From Clostridiales bacterium (GTDB lineage Bacteria; Bacillota; Clostridia; Oscillospirales; CAG-272), in NCBI GenBank assembly GCA_004554105.1, contig SFNW01000075.1, positions 1 through 9,110 on the forward strand: a DNA stretch of 9,110 nt. The letters are read 5' to 3'. Below are positions 1 to 6,290 of this stretch, one piece after another. Within the stretch, counting starts at the first letter, position 1, and the number at the start of each line of letters is the position of its first letter. Position numbers and translations under genes: made by a program. The notes beneath the pieces are model-generated. The model searched no databases and was not told where the DNA came from. It saw only the letters and a program-made list of their open reading frames with translations.

Positions 1-2906
1 TATGTGCCGATTTTTTCAACCGTTATCCCATCGGCAAGCGCGAGCTTCGTGATAAAACGCATCGTGCTTTCGCCGGTCGCCTTGTCGGTTGCTGCCGAAA
101 TGCTCTTCTTCGTCAGAGCCGCCTTCAGTGCGGCAATCTCCTCGGTCTTGGTCGCGCCGCAGACCGTGCAGGTGTAGGTCTTTTCACCGACCGTGCCGAC
201 GCCCGGCGCAGTCGTAACCTCGCCCTCGCCCCAAACGTGCTCGGGTGTTACATCTGCATTAATCTGATAGTTTGCCTCATGACCTGCCAGTGCGGCGATC
301 GGATTTGCAAGCGACGCTGCGAAGCTGTGCTCGCCGTATGCCGCGTTGACCTGACCGACCGTTCCTTCGGAAGCAAAGTCGCCGAACGCCTGAAGCTGAA
401 CGCCCTTCGTGATTGCCGTGGTGCGTCCCTCGGCTTCGGTCGAAATCTTCAGCGTGGCGTTCTTAATATTGCGGAAAACCGCCGTTGCGCCGAGCGTGGA
501 ATTGTCGTTGAAGTTGAGCGTCAGGCTGTCCAGATAGCCGGTTGCATCGGTAACCGTCGACGAACCGTTAACGTTTCTATCGCCGGTGCGAAGCGTGGTC
601 ACAACCGTGTCACCGTTCAGATTGACAACCGAAGTGCAGTTCGGCGTATTCGTATGACGCTTTGCGGCATCATTCGTAGAAGACATCGTGTACAGCGTGC
701 CGACCGTCGCGGAAACGGCCGTGCCGTTCGGCAGCGTACCGTCATTGACGTTCAGCGCAACAGTCTTGTTCGAGACCGTCTGTACGTCCGTGCCAAACCA
801 CGAGCCGAGCGCAACGTTCTTGTAGAAGACGTGACCGGCGGTGCTGTCGCCTGCGATAACCGCCGCCTTCAGGTTGATGGTGGAGGTCTTTGCCTCGGTA
901 TCGTCTTCCGTGGTTAAATAATTACCGGCATAGAGACCGATGGTCGCATCCTTATTGATGCGGACATAACCGAACGTGACATCGTTCCAGTTTGCCGCAA
1001 CGATCATGTTGGTCGCACCCTCGCCCTTGAAGATGAAGGTGTCAAAAATCGTCTCACCGCCGAGGGTCAGCACTGCGTCCTTAGTCTGAATGACAAATCC
1101 GGCGTTTGCATTGCCCGAAGCATCGGTCGTACCCGTAAAGGTAATCGGCTTCGCGTAAGCGGGAAGCGTAACATGTTCGGTGAAATTGTATCTGCCGGTG
1201 AAGTAAACCGTACCGCCGACCTCGGCGAGGCGCTTGACTGCTTCCGCAAGCGTCTTGACCTCGGTGGTTGCGGTCAAACCGACATTGGCATCATCGCCGC
1301 CGAGATTGTCGAGATAAACGACAGGCTGTTCGTCCTGCGTTTTGATGACCGTACCGCAAGCCGTGCAAGCGAACTCATACTTGCCCGCATCGTTCTGTCT
1401 CCATGCATAGTCAGTACCGGTGTGGTTGGTGAGGTCGATTGCAATGGTCTGTACATCGCCGACCCATTCCTTACAATCCGGGCAATAATACTGTTCCGTG
1501 CCGGTCGCAACGCAGGTTGCCGCCGTAATGGTTTGCAACTTTTTATTGGCGTGTGCGCACGCGCCGACAAGCTGATAACCGCAGGTGTCACACTGTCCGT
1601 CTGCATTCGGCGGGGTGTGCGTGTGGAACGCCGCCAGCTCGGGACCGGTCTTGGTGATTACCCACGCCGCCGCATCTGCGCCGGTCAGACCCGGGAACAG
1701 CGCTTTATTCTCCTCAATGGTCGAAGCCGGCGTTACTGCAGTCGTTTGATCCTGCAGAGAGAGCGAGCCCCCCACGCCGCCGTTGCTGTAGTAGGCATAG
1801 GTTGCGGTGGTTTTTCTGGCAACGCCGATGACGCCGGCGACGTTGGTTTTTCCCGATGCACCTACAACTTCACCTGCGTTGTAGAAACGCAAAATCGTTT
1901 CACCATAGTTGATCTTACCCTTGGTATAAACATCATAGCCGACCGCACCGCCGGCATAGTCGGTTGTCGATTCAATCTTGCCGGCATTCCAGCAGTCCGT
2001 GATGTTGAGCGTGCCGCTATCAGACTGCGACACCGGCGCGCCCGCGATACCGGCAATGTAGCCGGGACCGTGGATATATCCTTTATTGTAGCACCCTTCG
2101 ATATTGATTGTGCCGGTGCCGCCCGAAAGTACGGGGGAACCGACAATACCGGCAAAGCCCGAATTGGCTTTCAGACCTTCGATCTCGCCTTCGTTGTAGC
2201 AGTTTGTTACCGTATAGGTATGCGTGCCGGAAGAAACCTCCAAGCGTCCGACGATACCGGCAATATTGGTGTAGCCGGAAACCTTACCGTAGTTTTTGCA
2301 GTTCGTAACGGTGACGTCGGAATTCGTCGAAACGCCAAGGATGCCGCCGGCGCGGCTGTAGGTCTGATGGGTTGCCGTAACCGAGCAGTAGTTGACACAG
2401 TTTTCAATCGTCGCATAGCCGTTTTCGACATAGCCGACAAGACCTGCCGCACTGCCGCCCGCGGTCGAAACAGTGCCGCGAACCGTAATGTTCTTTACGA
2501 CAACAGGGTCAGTTTCCGTACCGTTGTTTGCCCAACCGATGAGCGCCCAACGGTTTGTCACCGCGGTTGTGACGATATTCAAACCGCTGATTTCGGGGTT
2601 GGTGTTGTTCTCTTTCAGTTTACCGATGAGGGTACCTGTGAAAGCCTTCTTGAAATCAGGCAGTTGGTTACCGATCGGCTGCTGTGACAGCTTACCCGAA
2701 TAGGTGGACAGGTCAATATCGTTTTCGAGAACAATATCCTTGTCCCACAATGTCGCATTGTTCATCAGCTGCAGCACGTCATCGGCTGTACGCAGATGTA
2801 CGACGCCCGATTCGTCCGCTTCGAGCGCTGCGGTTCCCAGCGCAAGCAGGGACACGCAAAGCAGCGCACAGAGCGTCAAAACCAGGCACAAGTGTTTGTT
2901 GCGCAT
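1..2906 (-). CDS. Large secreted GLUG-repeat / beta-helix-like surface protein (3' end outside window)
   Basis: The reading frame stays open from the ATG at 2906 to the window edge, giving 968 residues without a stop; the C-terminus is missing. AAGGAG lies 8 nt before the ATG. Residues 1-27 form a signal peptide (MRNKH, then a long hydrophobic stretch ending in GTAALEA), so the protein is exported. Residues about 154-360 hold seven imperfect 30-36 residue units of the type C-[YVKW]-N-x-G-x-[IV]...AG-[GI]-[IVLA]-x-G, resembling the GLUG motif of bacterial surface proteins. CxxC pairs follow at 439-442, 475-478, 514-517 and 913-916, resembling the small zinc-ribbon-like knuckles common in Clostridia surface proteins. 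Residues about 529-680 begin with VVYLDN and match the repeated module of the SLH protein at 7053-8864. The last visible residues start another segment (STMRFITKLAL). Likely role: a cell-surface or secreted adhesin or carbohydrate-binding protein; this is inferred from architecture only. No anchor (SLH, LPXTG, dockerin) is visible, but the C-terminus is absent. Confidence 0.85.
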   Translation of the reverse strand, partial: MRNKHLCLVLTLCALLCVSLLALGTAALEADESGVVHLRTADDVLQLMNNATLWDKDIVLENDIDLSTYSGKLSQQPIGNQLPDFKKAFTGTLIGKLKENNTNPEISGLNIVTTAVTNRWALIGWANNGTETDPVVVKNITVRGTVSTAGGSAAGLVGYVENGYATIENCVNYCSVTATHQTYSRAGGILGVSTNSDVTVTNCKNYGKVSGYTNIAGIVGRLEVSSGTHTYTVTNCYNEGEIEGLKANSGFAGIVGSPVLSGGTGTINIEGCYNKGYIHGPGYIAGIAGAPVSQSDSGTLNITDCWNAGKIESTTDYAGGAVGYDVYTKGKINYGETILRFYNAGEVVGASGKTNVAGVIGVARKTTATYAYYSNGGVGGSLSLQDQTTAVTPASTIEENKALFPGLTGADAAAWVITKTGPELAAFHTHTPPNADGQCDTCGYQLVGACAHANKKLQTITAATCVATGTEQYYCPDCKEWVGDVQTIAIDLTNHTGTDYAWRQNDAGKYEFACTACGTVIKTQDEQPVVYLDNLGGDDANVGLTATTEVKTLAEAVKRLAEVGGTVYFTGRYNFTEHVTLPAYAKPITFTGTTDASGNANAGFVIQTKDAVLTLGGETIFDTFIFKGEGATNMIVAANWNDVTFGYVRINKDATIGLYAGNYLTTEDDTEAKTSTINLKAAVIAGDSTAGHVFYKNVALGSWFGTDVQTVSNKTVALNVNDGTLPNGTAVSATVGTLYTMSSTNDAAKRHTNTPNCTSVVNLNGDTVVTTLRTGDRNVNGSSTVTDATGYLDSLTLNFNDNSTLGATAVFRNIKNATLKISTEAEGRTTAITKGVQLQAFGDFASEGTVGQVNAAYGEHSFAASLANPIAALAGHEANYQINADVTPEHVWGEGEVTTAPGVGTVGEKTYTCTVCGATKTEEIAALKAALTKKSISAATDKATGESTMRFITKLALADGITVEKIGT

Positions 2907-2933
2907 AGTTTTCTCTCCTTTTTTAGAAATATT

Positions 2934-2967
2934 TTGCCCGCAGTGCATTTCTACACAGTACGGGCAA
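2934..2967 (-). promoter_or_regulatory. Stem-loop in the 5' leader of the large surface-protein gene
   Basis: A perfect 7-bp inverted repeat (TTGCCCG / CGGGCAA, arms 2961-2967 and 2934-2940) encloses 20 nt that can pair further through GTG/CAC. It lies just after the predicted transcription start near 2973 and about 15 nt before the ribosome binding site at 2915-2920. A 5'-terminal stem-loop of this kind can stabilise an mRNA. There is no poly-T tract to suggest attenuation. The function is inferred. Confidence 0.55.
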
Positions 2968-2979
2968 TGTCTATATAGT

Positions 2980-3008
2980 ATTATAAAAAAGAAGAAAATC
3001 ACTGTCAA
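2980..3008 (-). promoter_or_regulatory. Sigma-A promoter of the large surface-protein gene
   Basis: On the minus strand a perfect -35 box TTGACA (3003-3008) is followed by a 17-bp spacer and a perfect -10 box TATAAT (2980-2985). The spacer is mostly T-rich. Transcription should start near 2973, leaving a leader of roughly 67 nt. Matching both consensus hexamers at ideal spacing predicts strong, housekeeping-sigma expression. Confidence 0.9.
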
Positions 3009-3295
3009 GGGAGCGAAAATAAACAAAACAACCCCAAAAATCCCCATCAAAGCTCGTTTTTGTGAAGAATGAACAATATAGAACGTCCGCTTCAAGCGGT
3101 TCGACCCGATTTTTTGTGCAAGTTTTTTTTCGGTGCAAAATTTTTTCGAAAACCGAAAAAAAGTTTCTCTTTTTCAACCGCAGCAGTTAGTCTTTTTGTT
3201 GGTTTATTCCGTCCTTTTTTGTTGATTTGTACAAAAAGTTTTTCAGAAAGTACAAAAAATAAACCTTTTTGCCTTGCGGTTGTCGATTTTTCACA
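3009..3295. other. AT-rich spacer with no gene found
   Basis: This stretch lies between the ackA terminator and the promoter of the large surface gene. It is rich in A and T runs. Short open frames exist on both strands but lack a good ribosome binding site or a recognisable product. Visible structure: an 11-bp inverted repeat TTTTTTTCGGT / ACCGAAAAAAA (3124-3134 and 3152-3162); a direct repeat GTACAAAAA at 3229 and 3250, exactly 21 bp apart; and an 8-bp inverted repeat GGTTTATT / AATAAACC (3201-3208 and 3258-3265). No convincing promoter for a small RNA was seen. Confidence 0.5.
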
Positions 3296-3298
3296 CCG

Positions 3299-3331
3299 GA
3301 AAAACGAGAAGACCGCCTTTCGGCGGTCTTC
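3299..3331 (-). terminator. Rho-independent terminator of ackA
   Basis: A perfect 10-bp stem GAAGACCGCC / GGCGGTCTTC (3308-3317 and 3322-3331) with a 4-nt loop is followed on the minus strand by TCGTTTTTC. It begins 24 nt after the ackA stop codon. There is no T-tract on the plus-strand side, so it acts in the ackA direction. Confidence 0.9.
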
Positions 3332-3354
3332 AACCTGATATTCTGCGTTTTGAA

Positions 3355-4572
3355 TTACTTCTTGAGTCCCTTGACAATCGCTTCGGTATCGGAGGCGATA
3401 ACCAGCTCCTCGTTGGTCGGAATCATGAAGACCTTGACCTTGGAGGTCGGCTTGGAAATCTCGGTCGTCGTCAGCGGGCGGGGCAGATGCGCATTGTGCT
3501 CCGCGTCGAATTCCACGCCGAAGCAGCCGAGCTTCGAGCAGACGCGCTCGCGCAGCTCCCAGTCGTTCTCGCCGATGCCGGCGGTAAAGACGATGGCGTC
3601 GAGACCGCCCATTGCAGCGGTGTATGCGCCGATGAACTTGACGATGTCATAGCAGAGAATGTCGAGCGCGAGCTTCGCGCGCTTGTTGCCCTCCTTGGCG
3701 GCGGCGGAAACGTCGCGGCAGTCGGACGAAATGCCCGAAATGCCGAGGAAGCCGCACTTCTTGTTCATATACTCGTTCATCTCGTCGGGGGTCATGCCGG
3801 TCTTGTTCATGATATAGGGGACGATAGCGGGGTCGATGTCGCCGCAGCGCGTACCCATTTCAACGCCCGCGAGCGGGGTGAAGCCCATCGAGGTGTCAAT
3901 GACCTTGCCGTCCTTGACTGCCGAAATCGAAGAGCCGTTGCCGAGGTGGCAGGTGATGATCTTCGTGCCCTCCGCCTTGCCGCCGAGCAGCTTGACGCAC
4001 TCGCCCGAAACATAGCGGTGCGACGTGCCGTGCGCACCGTAGCGACGAACCGCGTGCTTTTCATACATATCGTAGCTGACGGGGTATATGTAAGCGTATT
4101 CGGGCATGGTCGCGGTGTGGAACGCCGTGTCGAAAACCAGTACCTGCGGGGTATTCGGCATTGCGGCGAGACAGCCCTGAATGCCCATGATGTGTGCGCC
4201 GGTGTGCAGCGGCGCAAGGTCGCGGCAGAGTTCGAGTTTGGCAAGCACTTCGTCGGTCAGAAGAACCGATTCCGAGAAGTACGCGCCGCCGTGGACGATG
4301 CGGTGACCGACCGCCTCGATCTCGTCCATGCTCTTGACCGAGCCGTATTCCGCGCTGAGCAGCGCGTCGATGACGATTTTGGTCGCTACGGTGTGATTGG
4401 GCATCTCGATCTCTTTTTCATAGACCGCGCCGGTCTCGAGATTCTGATGCTTGATTTTGCCGTCGATGCCGATGCGCTCACAGAGTCCCTTTGCACGGAC
4501 CGTGCCTGCGGTCGTGTCGAAGAGCTGATACTTCAGCGAGCTGGAGCCGGCGTTTACAACGAGTACGTTCAT
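3355..4572 (-). CDS. ackA: Acetate kinase
   Basis: Acetate kinase (ATP:acetate phosphotransferase, cytosolic) interconverts acetyl-phosphate + ADP and acetate + ATP. In fermenting Clostridia it is the substrate-level phosphorylation step that releases acetate. The 405-residue protein has the normal family length. Visible signatures: N-terminal NAGSSSLKY with Asn7, Ser10, Ser12 and Lys14; GHRIVHGGAYF with Arg91; VFDTAFH with catalytic Asp148; GAHGTSHRY with His181; HLGNGSS phosphate loop near 209-215; MGTRCGDIDP with Arg242; FTAGIGEN near 329-336; and the NEE motif with Glu388/389. These match the catalytic residues known from the Methanosarcina enzyme, within one to four positions. The start at 4572 is chosen because GGAGG lies just upstream and the conserved MNVLVVNAGS begins there; an in-frame ATG at 4734 would add 54 non-conserved residues and lies upstream of the promoter. 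The gene appears monocistronic, with its own promoter and terminator. No phosphotransacetylase gene (pta) adjoins it. It is divergent from tmcAL. Confidence 0.98.
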   Translation of the reverse strand: MNVLVVNAGSSSLKYQLFDTTAGTVRAKGLCERIGIDGKIKHQNLETGAVYEKEIEMPNHTVATKIVIDALLSAEYGSVKSMDEIEAVGHRIVHGGAYFSESVLLTDEVLAKLELCRDLAPLHTGAHIMGIQGCLAAMPNTPQVLVFDTAFHTATMPEYAYIYPVSYDMYEKHAVRRYGAHGTSHRYVSGECVKLLGGKAEGTKIITCHLGNGSSISAVKDGKVIDTSMGFTPLAGVEMGTRCGDIDPAIVPYIMNKTGMTPDEMNEYMNKKCGFLGISGISSDCRDVSAAAKEGNKRAKLALDILCYDIVKFIGAYTAAMGGLDAIVFTAGIGENDWELRERVCSKLGCFGVEFDAEHNAHLPRPLTTTEISKPTSKVKVFMIPTNEELVIASDTEAIVKGLKK

Positions 4573-4612
4573 TTCTTTTCCTCCGAAGATGTAAAAGTCG
4601 TTTAACTTCTTT

Positions 4613-4641
4613 ATTATACACGCAGTTTTCGACAAATTCAA
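4613..4641 (-). promoter_or_regulatory. Sigma-A promoter of ackA
   Basis: On the minus strand TTGAAT (4636-4641), a 17-bp spacer and a perfect TATAAT (4613-4618) lie 41 nt upstream of the ackA start. The -10 is perfect and the -35 matches 4 of 6 consensus bases. The transcript leader would be about 35 nt and contains GGAGG at 4580-4584. Confidence 0.85.
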
Positions 4642-4644
4642 GAA

Positions 4645-4687
4645 TTCGGCGCACTTTTTTACAAATATCCGAAAAATCCGTGCCGAA
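4645..4687. repeat. Imperfect inverted repeat between the divergent ackA and tmcAL promoters
   Basis: TTCGGCGCAC (4645-4654) and GTGCCGAA (4680-4687) form an inverted repeat that is perfect except for a 2-nt bulge. It sits between the two -35 boxes and abuts the tmcAL -35 box at 4690. It could be a shared operator. That role is speculative; the symmetry itself is seen in the sequence. Confidence 0.4.
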
Positions 4688-4689
4688 GG

Positions 4690-4719
4690 TTGCTTTTCGA
4701 CGCGAAAAAGTGGTAAAAT
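4690..4719 (+). promoter_or_regulatory. Probable promoter of the tmcAL group
   Basis: TTGCTT (4690-4695) and TAAAAT (4714-4719) are separated by 18 bp. The -10 box is preceded by TGG, giving the extended -10 form TGnTAAAAT. Transcription would start near 4726, about 45 nt before the tmcAL start. A GGAGG lies at 4762-4766. Confidence 0.7.
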
Positions 4720-4770
4720 AAGATTACTGCGCACGCCCCGCGCTTAACCTATTCTGTTTTCGGAGGAATT

Positions 4771-5943
4771 ATGCAGATCGCTGTCATTTGCGAATACAAT
4801 CCGTTTCACGACGGGCACGCCTATATGCTTCGGCAGGTCCGCGCGCGCTTCGGCGACGATGCGACGGTAACCGCAGTCATGGGCGGCATCTTTTCGCAGC
4901 GGGGCGAGCCGTATATCGCGCCGCCCTATACTCGCGCCGCGTCGGCGCTCGCGGGCGGCTGTGACCTTGTCGTCGAGCTGCCCTTCCCCTTTTCGGCATC
5001 TCGCGCCGCGGATTTTGCCCGTGCGGGCGTTGAAATCGCCGCAAAACTCGGCGCGGATATTCTCGCCTTCGGCAGCGAGTGCGGCGACCTTGAAACGCTT
5101 GAAAAGCGGCGCACGCGGCTGGACGGCGAAGAACTCCGTGCGCTTGCCTCGTCGCTTTCGGCAGCCGACCCGTCGCTCGGCACGACGCGCGCATCGGCAA
5201 AAGCCTATGAAACGCTCTACGGCAAGGAGGACCTCGCCGCGCCGAACGACATTCTCGCCGTCGAATATCTGCGCGCGCTCGCAAAATACGAAAATACCCC
5301 CGCGCCTGCGGTTATCCGCCGCATCGGGGATTACAAGGGCGGCGGCGAGGGCTATGCCTCGGCGTCCGCCCTGCGCCGCGCCTACGCCGAAAATAGGCTT
5401 GCCGCCTTTCGGGGGCAGATGCCGGACGGCGCATTTGCGCCGCTTGAAGCCGCAGCGGGCGCGGGACTGCTCGGCGCGGACGAAAATCGGCTGGCTTCCG
5501 CCGTTCTGATGAAGCTGTCCGCCCTGCGCCGCACGCCCGACGCGGTAAAAGCGCTCGGCGGCGAACGCGCCGCGCTCGAACGCCTGTGCGCCGTCGCCGA
5601 CGGGGTACGCACGCTCGACGGGCTGTTTGCGGCGGCGGCGTCCAAACGCTGCACCGACGCATCACTGCGCCGCGCGGCGCTCTATGTCCTGACCGACACG
5701 ACCGAGGAAATGCTCACCGCCGCGCCCGCCTACACGCGGCTGCTCGCCGCAAATGCGCACGGGCGCACCGTGCTGTCGCGTGCGCCGCGCGGCTTTGTGC
5801 TGACCAAGCCCGCCGACGCGGGAAAACTGTCCGACGGCGGCGCGCAGTTTGCCGCGACCTTTGCCGCCGAGCGCGCCTTTGCGCTCTCGTTTGACGGAAA
5901 CTACGACTTCATGCGGCAAGCGCCGCTGATTACCGAGGATTAG
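4771..5943 (+). CDS. tmcAL: tRNA(Met) cytidine acetate ligase (YlbM/TmcAL family)
   Basis: TmcAL activates free acetate with ATP (acetyl-AMP intermediate) and transfers the acetyl group to the wobble cytidine C34 of elongator tRNA-Met, forming ac4C and helping keep AUG and AUA decoding apart. The 390-residue protein is close to the roughly 400-residue family length. Its N-terminus MQIAVICEYNPFHDGH is the diagnostic start of the family, with the HxGH nucleotidyltransferase motif at His13-Gly15-His16. Further family segments are GGIFSQRGEP near 38-47, the ELPFPFS stretch near 70-76, AFGSECGDLE near 98-107, and the ATP-site region RIGDYKGGGEGYASASALR near 184-202, whose SASxxR corresponds to the ISSTxIR-like signature of this fold. 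The start follows GGAGG by 4 nt. It is the first gene of a plus-strand group, is followed after 2 nt by the DUF1294 gene, and is divergent from ackA. It is more GC-rich than the surface genes. Confidence 0.93.
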   Translation: MQIAVICEYNPFHDGHAYMLRQVRARFGDDATVTAVMGGIFSQRGEPYIAPPYTRAASALAGGCDLVVELPFPFSASRAADFARAGVEIAAKLGADILAFGSECGDLETLEKRRTRLDGEELRALASSLSAADPSLGTTRASAKAYETLYGKEDLAAPNDILAVEYLRALAKYENTPAPAVIRRIGDYKGGGEGYASASALRRAYAENRLAAFRGQMPDGAFAPLEAAAGAGLLGADENRLASAVLMKLSALRRTPDAVKALGGERAALERLCAVADGVRTLDGLFAAAASKRCTDASLRRAALYVLTDTTEEMLTAAPAYTRLLAANAHGRTVLSRAPRGFVLTKPADAGKLSDGGAQFAATFAAERAFALSFDGNYDFMRQAPLITED

Positions 5944-5945
5944 CC

Positions 5946-6248
5946 GTGCCCGAACTTAAAAACCTGCTTTGTATGCTGCCGCTTCTTTATTTTGCGGCAA
6001 TCAACCTCATCGCGGCAGTGACCGTCGCCTGCGACAAGCACATCAGCCGCCTGCCGCGCGGCAGCGTCCGCCGCGTGCCCGAGCGACGCTTTGTCGCCTT
6101 TGCGTGGCTCGGCGGCGGGCTTTGCACCCTGCTTGCGATGCTGCTCTGCCACCATAAGACCAAATCGCACGACGGTCTGCTTGTGCGCATCGCGCTGCCG
6201 ACCTTTCTGTGGATTGCGGCATGGCTGTTTTGGCTGTCCCGCACATAA
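5946..6248 (+). CDS. DUF1294 small membrane protein
   Basis: This 100-residue protein matches the DUF1294 family in layout. It has a first membrane helix at about 6-29 ending in INLIAAVTVACDKH, a basic loop with the RVPER motif at 43-47, a second helix at about 50-68 with AWLGGGLCTLLAM, the HHKTK motif at 69-73, and a third helix at about 79-97. DUF1294 has no established function. The chosen start is GTG at 5946: GAGG at 5935-5938 lies 7 nt upstream inside the end of tmcAL, and the gap to the tmcAL stop is only 2 nt, so the two genes are probably translationally coupled. An in-frame ATG at 5973 (Met10) is an alternative start but would cut into the first helix. The gene probably shares the tmcAL transcript; a link to tRNA modification is not implied by the family. 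Confidence 0.85.
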   Translation: MPELKNLLCMLPLLYFAAINLIAAVTVACDKHISRLPRGSVRRVPERRFVAFAWLGGGLCTLLAMLLCHHKTKSHDGLLVRIALPTFLWIAAWLFWLSRT

Positions 6249-6290
6249 AGCAAACACAAATCCATACAATAAGAATGCGGAGGAATCACT

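Noticed and set aside
1173..2687. Long plus-strand open frame (504 codons) opposite the left surface gene
   Set aside because: It lies antisense to a frame with a signal peptide, repeats and a strong promoter; its product is Arg/Cys-rich, matches no family and has no ribosome binding site.
3124..3162. Inverted repeat TTTTTTTCGGT / ACCGAAAAAAA as a second terminator
   Set aside because: The stem is almost all A/T with only three G/C pairs and a 17-nt loop, and no gene ends just before it on either strand; a better terminator for ackA lies at 3299-3331.
3069..3338. Possible small plus-strand gene in the AT-rich spacer (89 codons)
   Set aside because: There is no good ribosome binding site or promoter, the composition follows the A/T runs, and it runs across the ackA terminator hairpin.
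3274..4605. Plus-strand open frame of 443 codons opposite ackA
   Set aside because: The minus strand encodes acetate kinase with all signature motifs; the antisense frame runs through the ackA terminator and has no family resemblance.
4573..4734. 54-residue N-terminal extension of AckA from an upstream in-frame ATG
   Set aside because: It would begin upstream of the ackA promoter, has no ribosome binding site and no conserved sequence; the start at 4572 has both GGAGG and the conserved N-terminus.
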